Shown here: positions 25,146-32,372 of the stretch, piece after piece
How positions within the stretch are numbered: the stretch's first letter is position 1
Layout: every line of letters begins with the position of its first letter
Assembly (NCBI GenBank): GCA_963728825.1
Contig: CAVSLA010000004.1
Location: 124,001 to 188,000 of the forward strand
DNA: 64,000 nt
Direction of reading: 5' to 3'
From: CAVREM01 sp963728825
GTDB lineage: Bacteria; Acidobacteriota; Vicinamibacteria; Vicinamibacterales; CAVVIG01
Notes under the pieces: model-generated
Databases searched by the model: none
Seen by the model: the letters and a program-made list of their open reading frames with translations, nothing else
What the model was told of the DNA's origin: nothing
Program-made: the position numbers and the translations under genes

Positions 25146-26432
25146 ATGGTTCGCACTGTGCTCTCGGCTGCCTTGTCGTTCGCGATTGGGGTGTCCGTGG
25201 CGTCCGCACAGACTCCGGTTGATTACGACAAAGATGTCCGCCCCATTCTGGCGGCCAACTGTTTCGGGTGCCATGGCCCGCGCCAGCAGCAATCGGGTTT
25301 GCGTCTTGACCTGCGACAGAACGCGTTGCGGGGCGGTGACTACGGCGTGGTGATCGTTCCGGGCAAAGCGGCGGACAGCAAGTTGATCAAACGGCTGATT
25401 GGCTCGGAAGTCGGCCTCCAGATGCCGCCGACCGGGCCGTTGCCGCAGCACGAGATCGACACCTTGCGCACCTGGATCGATGCGGGCGCTGACATGCCGG
25501 GCCGCGCGCTCGAAGTGGCGGCCGTGGAGCCCGTCACCAGTCCAGCGGTGCGTCGCCTGATCGACGCCATCGCCGGTCATGACCTGAGACAGGTCAAGAC
25601 GCAGCTTGCGGCCGATAAGACACTCGCGAAGGCGAGCGACGGCCTCGGTTCGACTGCCCTGATGCATGCCGCATCGAGTGGCAGCGTCGCGATCATGCAG
25701 ACGCTGATCGAAGCGGGATCGGATGTGAACGCCAAGAACACGCGGGCGGCCACGGCCCTGCACTGGGCGGCCGGCGATGCGGCGAAGGTGAAGCTGCTGC
25801 TGCTGAATGGCGCCAACGTCGACGCGAAGACGGTCGAAGGCCGCACGCCGTTGTTCGCGGTGGCCACCATGGCGGACGGCGCCGCGGCGATGCGACACCT
25901 GCTCGAGGCGGGGGCGGACGTCAACGCCGTGACGCTGGCCGGCACGACGCCGCTCTTTCCGGCGGTCAATGCCGGCGCCGGGATGACGAAACTGCTGCTC
26001 GACAAAGGCGCCGATCCGAATCGAGCGACGCCCGCAGGCGTCACGCCGATTCTGTTCACGCGTGATGCGGCGGTCGTGGCCCTGCTGCTCGCGAAAGGCG
26101 CGGATGTACGCGCCCGGTCCAAAGTCGGCGAGACCGCGCTGATGGATGTTGCCGCCCGCGGCGACCTGGCCGCCGCGAAGCTGCTGCTGGAGCGCGGCGC
26201 CGATGTGAACGCGGTCGATCACCGCGGCTACACGGCGCTCGTGCTGGCCGCGCATTTCGACGGCGACGCGGTGGAGCTGGTCCGGCTGCTGCTGGCTCGC
26301 GGCGCCGATCCGCATGCGATCGCTGAAGGCGAAACCGCGCTCAGTCTCGCCGCAAAACGCGGTGAGACCGAAGTCACCAGGATCCTGCGCGCGGCCGTGA
26401 CGGCCTCGCGATCGAACGGTTCGCGGCAATAG
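25146..26432 (+). CDS. Cytochrome c-ankyrin fusion protein
   Basis: 428 residues. Signal peptide (AALSFAIGVSVASAQ), then a planctomycete-type cytochrome domain (PSCyt1) at ~25-120: DVRPILAANCFGCHGP with Cys39, Cys42, His43, SGLRLDLR, and LQMPPTGPLPQHEIDTLRTW. From ~135 to the end about eight ankyrin repeats follow (TALMHAASSGSVAIMQTLI, TALHWAAGDAAKVKLLLLN and so on). A periplasmic heme domain tethered to a protein-binding scaffold is implied. It follows the quinoprotein by 45 bp and precedes a second CxxCH protein by 12 bp, so the three are probably one operon in which electrons pass from the quinoprotein to the heme proteins. Confidence 0.87.
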   Translation: MVRTVLSAALSFAIGVSVASAQTPVDYDKDVRPILAANCFGCHGPRQQQSGLRLDLRQNALRGGDYGVVIVPGKAADSKLIKRLIGSEVGLQMPPTGPLPQHEIDTLRTWIDAGADMPGRALEVAAVEPVTSPAVRRLIDAIAGHDLRQVKTQLAADKTLAKASDGLGSTALMHAASSGSVAIMQTLIEAGSDVNAKNTRAATALHWAAGDAAKVKLLLLNGANVDAKTVEGRTPLFAVATMADGAAAMRHLLEAGADVNAVTLAGTTPLFPAVNAGAGMTKLLLDKGADPNRATPAGVTPILFTRDAAVVALLLAKGADVRARSKVGETALMDVAARGDLAAAKLLLERGADVNAVDHRGYTALVLAAHFDGDAVELVRLLLARGADPHAIAEGETALSLAAKRGETEVTRILRAAVTASRSNGSRQ

Positions 26433-26444
26433 GTGAGAGCATTT

Positions 26445-27500
26445 ATGAAGATGCGATTGGCTGTGGGTATCGTTGCGGCGCTGCTCGCCGGTTCGGCCAC
26501 CGTCCGCACCGACGATGCGGTCTCGGCTGACGCTTTGCGAAGCGCGGCGCAGAAGGGCCTCGATCTGCTGGTCAAAACCAGCCCGACCTTCATCAAGAAG
26601 GGGGGCTGCAATTCGTGTCACAACCAGATGCTCCCGGCGGCGGCGCAGGCGTTCGCCCGGAGCCGTGGCATCGCGTTCGCGGAGACCATCGAACAGCTGC
26701 CGCCAGAAGTCTCGGACGCGACGACCGAAAGGTACGCCGAGTATTCGGTGGCCGGCGGCGGCGGCGTGAATGCGCTGTCCTTCGAGCTGTTCGCCAACGA
26801 TCTGACAAAACGGCCGGCCGATGGACGCTCACGCGCGCAGATCCAGTACATCAAGACTCAGCAGCAGCCGGAGGGCTACTGGCGAGGCGGGGGCAGCCTG
26901 ACCAACAACGGCCAACAGGCTCTGAGCCGGCCGGGCGCGGCGCGTCCGCCGATGATGTTCGACCATTTCACGCCGACCGCGTTCATGATCCGCGCGCTGA
27001 ACGTGTACGGTCCTGCCGGCGAAGCAGCGGATTCGAAAGCCCGTGTCGAGAAGGCGCGGCAGTGGCTGCTGAACACGAAGGCGACCCGCTTGCAGGAACA
27101 GGCGTTCAAGGTGCTCGGCTTGAAGTGGTCGGCCGCCGATCGTCGCGCCGTCGACGAGGCGGTCCGCGCCCTGCAGGCACTGCAGCAGTCCAACGGCGGC
27201 TTCTCGCAGCTGCCGACGCTGGCGCCCGACGCGTATGCGACCGGCCTGGCGCTGTTCGCGCTGCACGAGGCCGGCCTGCCGTCGACGCACCAGGTGTATC
27301 AGGCCGGCCTGAAGTTCCTGCTGGCGACGCAGGCGCCGGACGGGACCTGGCATGTGAAAAGCCGGTCACTCGAGTTCCAGCCGTACTTCGAGAGCGGCTT
27401 TCCGTACGCGCGCGATCAGTGGATCTCAGCCGCTGGTGCCGCCTACGCGACGCTGGCGATCGCGGCTGCGGTCGAACCGCCCCAACGGGCTGCGCGCTAA
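26445..27500 (+). CDS. CxxCH protein with prenyltransferase/squalene-cyclase-like repeats
   Basis: 351 residues from the ATG at 26445 (GGTGAG upstream). A signal peptide is followed by KKGGCNSCHNQMLPAAA, a CxxCH at Cys55-His59 that could bind heme. The remainder is an alpha/alpha-toroid of the squalene-hopene cyclase/prenyltransferase superfamily, with QxxxGxW-like repeats (QQPEGYWRGG, QQSNGGFSQLP, QAPDGTWHV) and helical pairs between them. No DxDD or DDxD acid motif of active cyclases is seen, so a catalytic cyclase role is unlikely. It probably acts as a periplasmic heme protein with a binding scaffold, paralleling the cytochrome-ankyrin fusion upstream. Confidence 0.8.
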   Translation: MKMRLAVGIVAALLAGSATVRTDDAVSADALRSAAQKGLDLLVKTSPTFIKKGGCNSCHNQMLPAAAQAFARSRGIAFAETIEQLPPEVSDATTERYAEYSVAGGGGVNALSFELFANDLTKRPADGRSRAQIQYIKTQQQPEGYWRGGGSLTNNGQQALSRPGAARPPMMFDHFTPTAFMIRALNVYGPAGEAADSKARVEKARQWLLNTKATRLQEQAFKVLGLKWSAADRRAVDEAVRALQALQQSNGGFSQLPTLAPDAYATGLALFALHEAGLPSTHQVYQAGLKFLLATQAPDGTWHVKSRSLEFQPYFESGFPYARDQWISAAGAAYATLAIAAAVEPPQRAAR

Positions 27501-27567
27501 GCTGAGGAACTGAGGAGCTGAGGAGCTGAGAAACGGTTCCTCAGTTCCCCAATTCCTCAGCTCCTCA
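27500..27567. repeat. GAGCTGAG/CTCCTCAG array, hairpin between convergent genes
   Basis: The left half has GCTGAGGAACTGAGGAGC-type units and the right half their complement (TTCCTCAG, CTCCTCAG), with about 10 nt between. The left end abuts a TAA stop (27498-27500), and the right end contains the TGA stop of the SDR gene (27565-27567 on the minus strand). Confidence 0.75.
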
Positions 27568-28257
27568 GGTCTCTTTCCACGGATTGTTGGCAAACACCGC
27601 GAGCTCCGGCCACAGGGCGCGGCGGGGCATGTTCAGCGTCGCCAGGATCGTCGCGGCGATGTCGGACGCGTAGAGCTTGTTCGGGTTGTTCCGTCCCGAG
27701 CGTCCGCCGAACTCGGTCTGCACTTCCGAGGGACACAGGCAGACGACGCGGATGCCGTGCGGCCGCAGTTCCGCCTGCCAGCACTGGCTGATGCCACGAA
27801 GCGCCCATTTGCTGCCGCTGTAGGCGGTGCCGCCGGCCGCGCCTTTCATGCCAGAGGTCGATGCGACGTTGATGATGTCGCCGTCGCCCCGCATTTTCAT
27901 CTGCGGGACGATGCGGTTGGTGAGGTCGACGAGTCCAAAGACGTTGGTGTCGAACATCCGCCGCATCTCGTCGAGTTTCAGATCACCGATCTCCGCCCGG
28001 TAGGCGTAGCCGGCGTTGTTGACGAGGACGTCGACGCCGCCCATGCGCTCGTCACAGGCGCGCACCGTTCGTGCGTTGTCGTCGGCGACCGCGACGTCGG
28101 CCTGGATGCCGTGGGCCCCGGTCCGGTCCGCGACCTCTCGAACCCGCGCCGCGTCGCGGCCCGTGAAGACCACCTGATGCCCGGCCTGCCGCGCCTGTTC
28201 GACCACCGCGGCCCCGATCCCCTGGCTGCCGCCTGTTACGAGAAACCGTCGCGCCAC
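27565..28257 (-). CDS. Short-chain dehydrogenase/reductase
   Basis: 230 residues, a classical SDR. The NAD(P)-binding motif is TGGSQGIG (8-15), the structural NNAG is at 80-83, and the catalytic Ser lies in NVASTSG with Tyr146 and Lys150 in YSGSK. An Arg in FTGRD after the second strand favours NADP. It most resembles 3-ketoacyl-ACP reductase-like enzymes, but the substrate is unknown. The stop codon is part of the octamer array at the 3' end. Its minus-strand neighbours upstream are a metallo-hydrolase and rsgA. Confidence 0.88.
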   Translation of the reverse strand: MARRFLVTGGSQGIGAAVVEQARQAGHQVVFTGRDAARVREVADRTGAHGIQADVAVADDNARTVRACDERMGGVDVLVNNAGYAYRAEIGDLKLDEMRRMFDTNVFGLVDLTNRIVPQMKMRGDGDIINVASTSGMKGAAGGTAYSGSKWALRGISQCWQAELRPHGIRVVCLCPSEVQTEFGGRSGRNNPNKLYASDIAATILATLNMPRRALWPELAVFANNPWKET

Positions 28258-28285
28258 ACTGAGCTCCCTGCTGCGACTGATGACT

Positions 28286-28324
28286 GCTACCGACTACCGA
28301 CTACCGACTACCGACTACCGACTA
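28286..28324. repeat. CTACCGA heptamer array
   Basis: Five and a half perfect units of CTACCGA in the 64-bp gap between two minus-strand genes. The CTA of the last unit is the complement of the TAG stop of the metallo-hydrolase gene. Confidence 0.85.
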
Positions 28325-29383
28325 CATCGGCATTTGAATCTGCAGCAGCTCGTAGGCCCGCATCACCGAGCGCGGATCCGGACGGCCGCTGCGTGGGCCG
28401 TACTGCGTCGTGAACTTGCTCATGTCGACTTTCTCGATCGCCTGTTCGACGGTCGCCCCCTGCAGGCGGAGGTCTGACGCCTGCTTCCACAGATCGCGGA
28501 TGTAGTTCTGGAAGTCGGTGATCTGCTGCCGTTCCTTGAACGGGGCGCCGTGGCCCGGCACGATGATGTCGAAGTCGAGCGCCTTCAGCCGTTCGAGACT
28601 GGCCGGCCACTCGTCGATGAACGCGTCGCCGAAATACGACAGGATACCCGCACCAGGTCGGCCCTCGAAGAAGTCGCCGGTGAAGATGATCCGCTCGGCG
28701 GGCAGAAAGACCATCGTGTCGCCCCCGGTGTGTCCGCGCCCGAGGAAATGCAGCTGCACTTCGCGGCCGCCTCGATGCAGCGTGAGCACGTCGGTGAAGG
28801 TCACGTCGGGCGGCTTGGGCGCGACTTCCTGGACGGCTTTCCAGTGCGCTTCGGTGACGCGCAGGTTGGTCTCGAGCTGGGTCCGCTCCTTCGCGTCGGT
28901 GGTCTTGGCGATGCGCTGTTTGGCGGCGTCGATCTGACCCGGCAGCACCTCGGTGAACGCCCGGTTGGTGCGCTGCTTCAGCACGTTGGTCAGGTGCATC
29001 TTCCGGATGTATTCGTGCCCGATGATCTCGACGTCGTCGCCGAAGATCTGGTTACCGTGCGAGTGATCGAAGTGGTAGTGCGAGTTGAAGACGTACTTGA
29101 TTGGCTTGGGCGTGATCTCGTCCTTGATTTGCGCGACCAGCGCGCGGGCCGCCGCCGGGGTCACACTCGTGTCGACGAGCATCACGTGGTCGGCGTTCTC
29201 GATGACCATCGAGTTGCTCATGGTGGTCATCATGCCGGTGCCGGTCGCGAAGTGCACGCCGTTGGCGATGCGCTCGAACCGCCACGCCTTGGTCGGCGCG
29301 CCGCCGGGCGTCTGGCCACGGCCGAGCGCCATGGATGTCACAACCAGGACCACCAGCATCGTGGCGAACAGATACCGTCTCAT
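28322..29383 (-). CDS. Secreted MBL-fold metallo-hydrolase
   Basis: 353 residues with signal peptide RYLFATMLVVLVVTSMALG. The metallo-beta-lactamase fold has both metal sites: NSHYHFDHSHGN (HxHxDH), GRGHTGGDT, the bridging Asp in IFTGDFF and the last His in VPGHGAP. A helical insertion (LKQRTNRAFTEVLPGQIDAA onward) lies between the first two motifs. This is the general hydrolase type (lactones, esters, sulfatase-like), not a typical beta-lactamase. Substrate unknown. Minus-strand neighbours are the SDR gene downstream and rsgA upstream. Confidence 0.85.
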   Translation of the reverse strand: MRRYLFATMLVVLVVTSMALGRGQTPGGAPTKAWRFERIANGVHFATGTGMMTTMSNSMVIENADHVMLVDTSVTPAAARALVAQIKDEITPKPIKYVFNSHYHFDHSHGNQIFGDDVEIIGHEYIRKMHLTNVLKQRTNRAFTEVLPGQIDAAKQRIAKTTDAKERTQLETNLRVTEAHWKAVQEVAPKPPDVTFTDVLTLHRGGREVQLHFLGRGHTGGDTMVFLPAERIIFTGDFFEGRPGAGILSYFGDAFIDEWPASLERLKALDFDIIVPGHGAPFKERQQITDFQNYIRDLWKQASDLRLQGATVEQAIEKVDMSKFTTQYGPRSGRPDPRSVMRAYELLQIQMPM

Positions 29384-29439
29384 CGCTGCCTCCCGCAGTG
29401 GACTATCAGAGCCCGGCGATTATTTCACAAGAGTTCCCC

Positions 29440-29479
29440 AAGATCCTCAGATCCTCAGATCCTCAAATCCTCAGCTTCT
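29440..29479. repeat. ATCCTCAG octamer array
   Basis: Four to five ATCCTCAG/ATCCTCAA units downstream of rsgA. The TGA stop of rsgA (29471-29473, minus strand) is within a unit. Confidence 0.75.
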
Positions 29480-30535
29480 AGATTTATAGAGATCCCTCTG
29501 CGCCTTGTGGATCTGCTTCCAGCGGCGTTTGGTGTTGGCGGCGGCTGCCTTGTCGCGCTTCCGTTCCTCGAAGGCCAGCTCGCGCACGAGTTTCCGGTAG
29601 TTTTCGAGGCGATCGGCATCGATGACACCGGACGCGATGCCGGCGAGCACCCCGCATCCGGGCTCGGCGGTATGGCTGCAGTCGGTGAACCGGCAGGCTC
29701 CAGCGGCGGCGGCGATGTCTTCGAACGCATCGTCCAGAGCGGTGTGATCCGTCCACGGCTGGAGCTCGCGCATGCCGGGCGTGTCGATCAGCAGGGCGCC
29801 GCCGGGCAGTTCGATCAGCTGGCGCGCGGTTGTCGTATGCCGACCCCTGCCATCGGTGTCGCTGACTGCCGCAATCCTCAGCCGATCGCGTCCGACCAGC
29901 CGATTGATGATCGTCGACTTGCCGACACCGGACGATCCGATCAGCGCGATGGTGCTGCCGGCCGTCAGATACCCCCGCAGTGGCTCGAGTCGGTCGTCAC
30001 TGGTCGCGCTGATCGCCACGATGTCGACAAACGGCAGGCGCGCACGCAGATCGCCCGCAACGCCTGCGGCGTCTTCGGCGAGATCGGACTTGTTCAGGAC
30101 GACGACCGGGGTTGTCCCCGAGTCCCAGGCGGTCGTCAGGTACCGCTCCAGCCGTCGCGGATTGAGGTCGCCAGCAAAGGCCGTCACGACAAAGAGGACG
30201 TCGACGTTCGCGGCAATTACCTGTTCGGCAGTGGCGCGGCCTGCGGCCTTTCGTGAGACCGCGCTCTTGCGGTGCAGCCGCGAGTCGATCATCCCGCGCG
30301 CCTCAGCGCCGGACGCGATCACCACCCAGTCGCCGACCACCGGCAGGTCCGCCCCGTCCACCGCCTGGTGGCGGAGCTTCCCGCGGACTTCGGCAGGACC
30401 GTCGAAGTCGCCCGCGACGACGTACGACCCGCGCTGCTGCTCGATGACCCGCGCGACGCGGACAGCAGCCCGGTCGCGCGAGATGATTTGCTGATCGAAG
30501 AACGGAATCCATCCCAGGCGTGCGAGGTCAGACAC
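29471..30535 (-). CDS. rsgA: Ribosome small-subunit-dependent GTPase A
   Basis: 354 residues from a GTG at 30535, the start that gives the normal N-terminus (LARLGWIPFFDQQI); longer frames contain repeat-derived noise. An OB-fold (~30-100) precedes a circularly permuted GTPase with G4 VLNKSDL, then G1 GSSGVGKST, G2 region with TTTARQ and G3 DTPGMRE. A C-terminal zinc knuckle has CRFTDCSH...C spacing. RsgA releases RbfA and checks the decoding centre during late 30S assembly. A GC hairpin element lies 27-43 bp upstream of the start. Confidence 0.92.
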   Translation of the reverse strand: MSDLARLGWIPFFDQQIISRDRAAVRVARVIEQQRGSYVVAGDFDGPAEVRGKLRHQAVDGADLPVVGDWVVIASGAEARGMIDSRLHRKSAVSRKAAGRATAEQVIAANVDVLFVVTAFAGDLNPRRLERYLTTAWDSGTTPVVVLNKSDLAEDAAGVAGDLRARLPFVDIVAISATSDDRLEPLRGYLTAGSTIALIGSSGVGKSTIINRLVGRDRLRIAAVSDTDGRGRHTTTARQLIELPGGALLIDTPGMRELQPWTDHTALDDAFEDIAAAAGACRFTDCSHTAEPGCGVLAGIASGVIDADRLENYRKLVRELAFEERKRDKAAAANTKRRWKQIHKAQRDLYKSRS

Positions 30536-30561
30536 GAGAGCTCTCGTTTCGTGCGCACACG

Positions 30562-30578
30562 GCGACCTGAAAGGTCGC
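30562..30578. repeat. GCGACCT hairpin element
   Basis: A 7-bp stem GCGACCT/AGGTCGC with loop GAA, followed by GCTAC as in the other family members. Confidence 0.7.
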
Positions 30579-30782
30579 GCTACATCAGGTTGTCGGGAAT
30601 GGTCCGCTTGCGGGCGGGTGCGCGTTAGACCCTGGAAGCAGACCTGTCCGCCACACGATCGGTCGTTTGATTGGCGTGCACAGGCCCTCCTCGGATGACT
30701 GCCGGTTCGCCTCATGATACCCGAACCCACCTGAATGAGTCCCGCGGGGCTGCTGCAGCCCCTGCTGCTGCGAACTGAATAG

Positions 30783-30812
30783 CGACCGCCCCCGCGGAGC
30801 GGGGCGCAAAGT
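30783..30812. repeat. Clover-leaf element remnant
   Basis: Matches one side of copies 1 and 2 (GCGACC, side hairpin of the GCCCCGC type, then GGGGCGCAAAG) with one inserted C and a GGA loop in place of GTA. The core stem and other side are absent. Confidence 0.65.
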
Positions 30813-30834
30813 GCGGTCCCCGCCGCGGATCGGC

Positions 30835-30840
30835 TACACT
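30835..30840 (+). promoter_or_regulatory. -10 box TACACT
   Basis: Nine bp before the ATG at 30850; predicted start within three bases of the start codon. Confidence 0.45.
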
Positions 30841-30849
30841 GCGCCCACC

Positions 30850-32355
30850 ATGTACTCCTCTAAACCTTTCCAGTTCACGGTCGCTATCCTGTCGGCGCTC
30901 AGCGTTGCAGTGGCGCTGCTGACGATCCGAACGGAAGCGGCCGGCACCGTGCCGATGCCGACGGTCACCGGCCCGATTGCCGCAGGACCGATCGGTGATG
31001 CGAGCCTGAACTACCCGTTCTTCGCGAGCATCGTCGATCTGAAGGGCCGCGGTTGGGTCGAAGAGGAATTCTTCATCGAGGGCACCGCCAATCGCTACAC
31101 GATCCAGGGTCAGGCGACCGGCGTCGTGCGCGATTCGGGTCACCCTTTCAAGACACGCATCCTCGTGCGGCGGCCCGCGAGCGCCGCGGCGTTCAACGGC
31201 ACCGTCGTCGTCGAATGGAACAACGTGACCGCCGGTCGCGACCTCGACATCGACTGGTTCCAGAGCTACGCTCACTTCATCCGCTCCGGTTACGCGTGGG
31301 TCGGCGTCACGCCGCAGCGGGTCGGCGTCGAAGCCCTCAAGGTGTGGAACGCCAAGCGCTACGGGACGCTCGACGTGACGCACGGCGGCGCAATCACCAA
31401 CGACGACCTCTCCTACGACGTCTTTGCTCAGGCCGCGCAAGCGCTTCGGACGCCCGGGCGTGTCAATGTGCTCGGCGGCCTGACGCCTGCCCGCATCTTT
31501 GCGACCGGCCACTCACAGTCGGCCGGACGGCTCGCGAACTACGTGAACGGCGTGCATCCAATTGCCTCGGTCTTCGATGCGGTCGTCGTCCACGGCGGCG
31601 GCGGGCGCATCCGTACCGATCTGGACATCCCCGTGTTCAAGCTTCTCGCCGAGACTGACGTGCTCGGGCAGCAGGCGGCGAATCGCCAGCCGGACACCAA
31701 CAAGTACAGGAGCTGGGAAGTCGCCGGCAGCTCGCACGTCGACGTGCAGTTCCGCGCCTCGTCGTCAAAACTGGGATCGAGAGACGGCAGCCCGAGCGCC
31801 CCGCCCTTGCCAGCGGCGACGCCGGAGAACGCGCGCGGCCGCGCCAACTTGCCGCGCGCGCCGACGACCGGCCGCGGCGTGACGACCGGCCAAAACCTGG
31901 CCAGCGGCAACGCGGGCGGCTGCGAGCGGCCGCCGTACAGCCACGTGCCGTTCCATCACGTGATGAATGCGGCCTTCGATCATCTGGTGCGCTGGGTGAA
32001 CGACGGCGTGCCGCCACCAACGGCGCCGCCGATCGAGACGACGACGCTTGGCCCACCCGCGGTCGCGGCGCGCGACAAGTTGGGGAATGCGCTGGGCGGT
32101 ATCCGGCTCGCTGAACATGCCGTTCCAACCGCCGTCAACACCGGTCTCAACTCGGGTGCGGGCTTCTGTCGTTTGTACGGATCCCACGAGCCATTCGACG
32201 CAGCGACGATTGCCGGCCTCTACCCGACGCATGCGGCGTATGTGGCCGCGGTGCGGGATGTCACGGCGCGCAACCTGACAGCCGGGTTCATCCTGAAAGC
32301 GGACGCCGATCAGACGATTGCCGACGCCGAGCGTTCGACGGTCGGCCGCCGGTAA
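30850..32355 (+). CDS. Secreted alpha/beta-hydrolase-domain protein (Abhydrolase_10 type)
   Basis: 501 residues with a hydrophobic leader (VAILSALSVAVALLTI). The body matches the large alpha/beta hydrolase-domain family often found in soil bacteria: YTIQGQATGV, FNGTVVVEWNNVTAGRD early, and the nucleophile elbow ATGHSQSAGRLANYV. VVHGGGGRIR and KLLAETDVLGQQ follow; the C-terminal part includes SHVPFHHVMNAAFDHLVRW. These are presumed esterases or lactonases with unknown substrates. The ATG is chosen because of the nearby -10 and the leader. The next gene starts 17 bp after the stop, so they may be co-transcribed. Confidence 0.82.
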   Translation: MYSSKPFQFTVAILSALSVAVALLTIRTEAAGTVPMPTVTGPIAAGPIGDASLNYPFFASIVDLKGRGWVEEEFFIEGTANRYTIQGQATGVVRDSGHPFKTRILVRRPASAAAFNGTVVVEWNNVTAGRDLDIDWFQSYAHFIRSGYAWVGVTPQRVGVEALKVWNAKRYGTLDVTHGGAITNDDLSYDVFAQAAQALRTPGRVNVLGGLTPARIFATGHSQSAGRLANYVNGVHPIASVFDAVVVHGGGGRIRTDLDIPVFKLLAETDVLGQQAANRQPDTNKYRSWEVAGSSHVDVQFRASSSKLGSRDGSPSAPPLPAATPENARGRANLPRAPTTGRGVTTGQNLASGNAGGCERPPYSHVPFHHVMNAAFDHLVRWVNDGVPPPTAPPIETTTLGPPAVAARDKLGNALGGIRLAEHAVPTAVNTGLNSGAGFCRLYGSHEPFDAATIAGLYPTHAAYVAAVRDVTARNLTAGFILKADADQTIADAERSTVGRR

Positions 32356-32372
32356 CAGCGGCCCGCAGTCCC

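Larger units (their letters stand above)
30536..30849. other. 314-bp intergenic region with repeat remnants
   Basis: Divergent gap between rsgA and an alpha/beta hydrolase gene. It holds a GCGACCT hairpin (30562-30578), a remnant of the clover-leaf element (30783-30812) and the promoter of the plus-strand gene (30835-30840). Nothing gene-like was seen in 30600-30780. Confidence 0.6.

Noticed and set aside
24675..26621. 648-codon minus-strand open frame across the quinoprotein and ankyrin genes
   Set aside because: Shadow of the plus-strand genes; contains no recognisable motif and spans gene boundaries.
28286..28324. Regular short repeats resembling a mini CRISPR
   Set aside because: Seven-base units without spacers and no cas genes; it is a simple tandem array.
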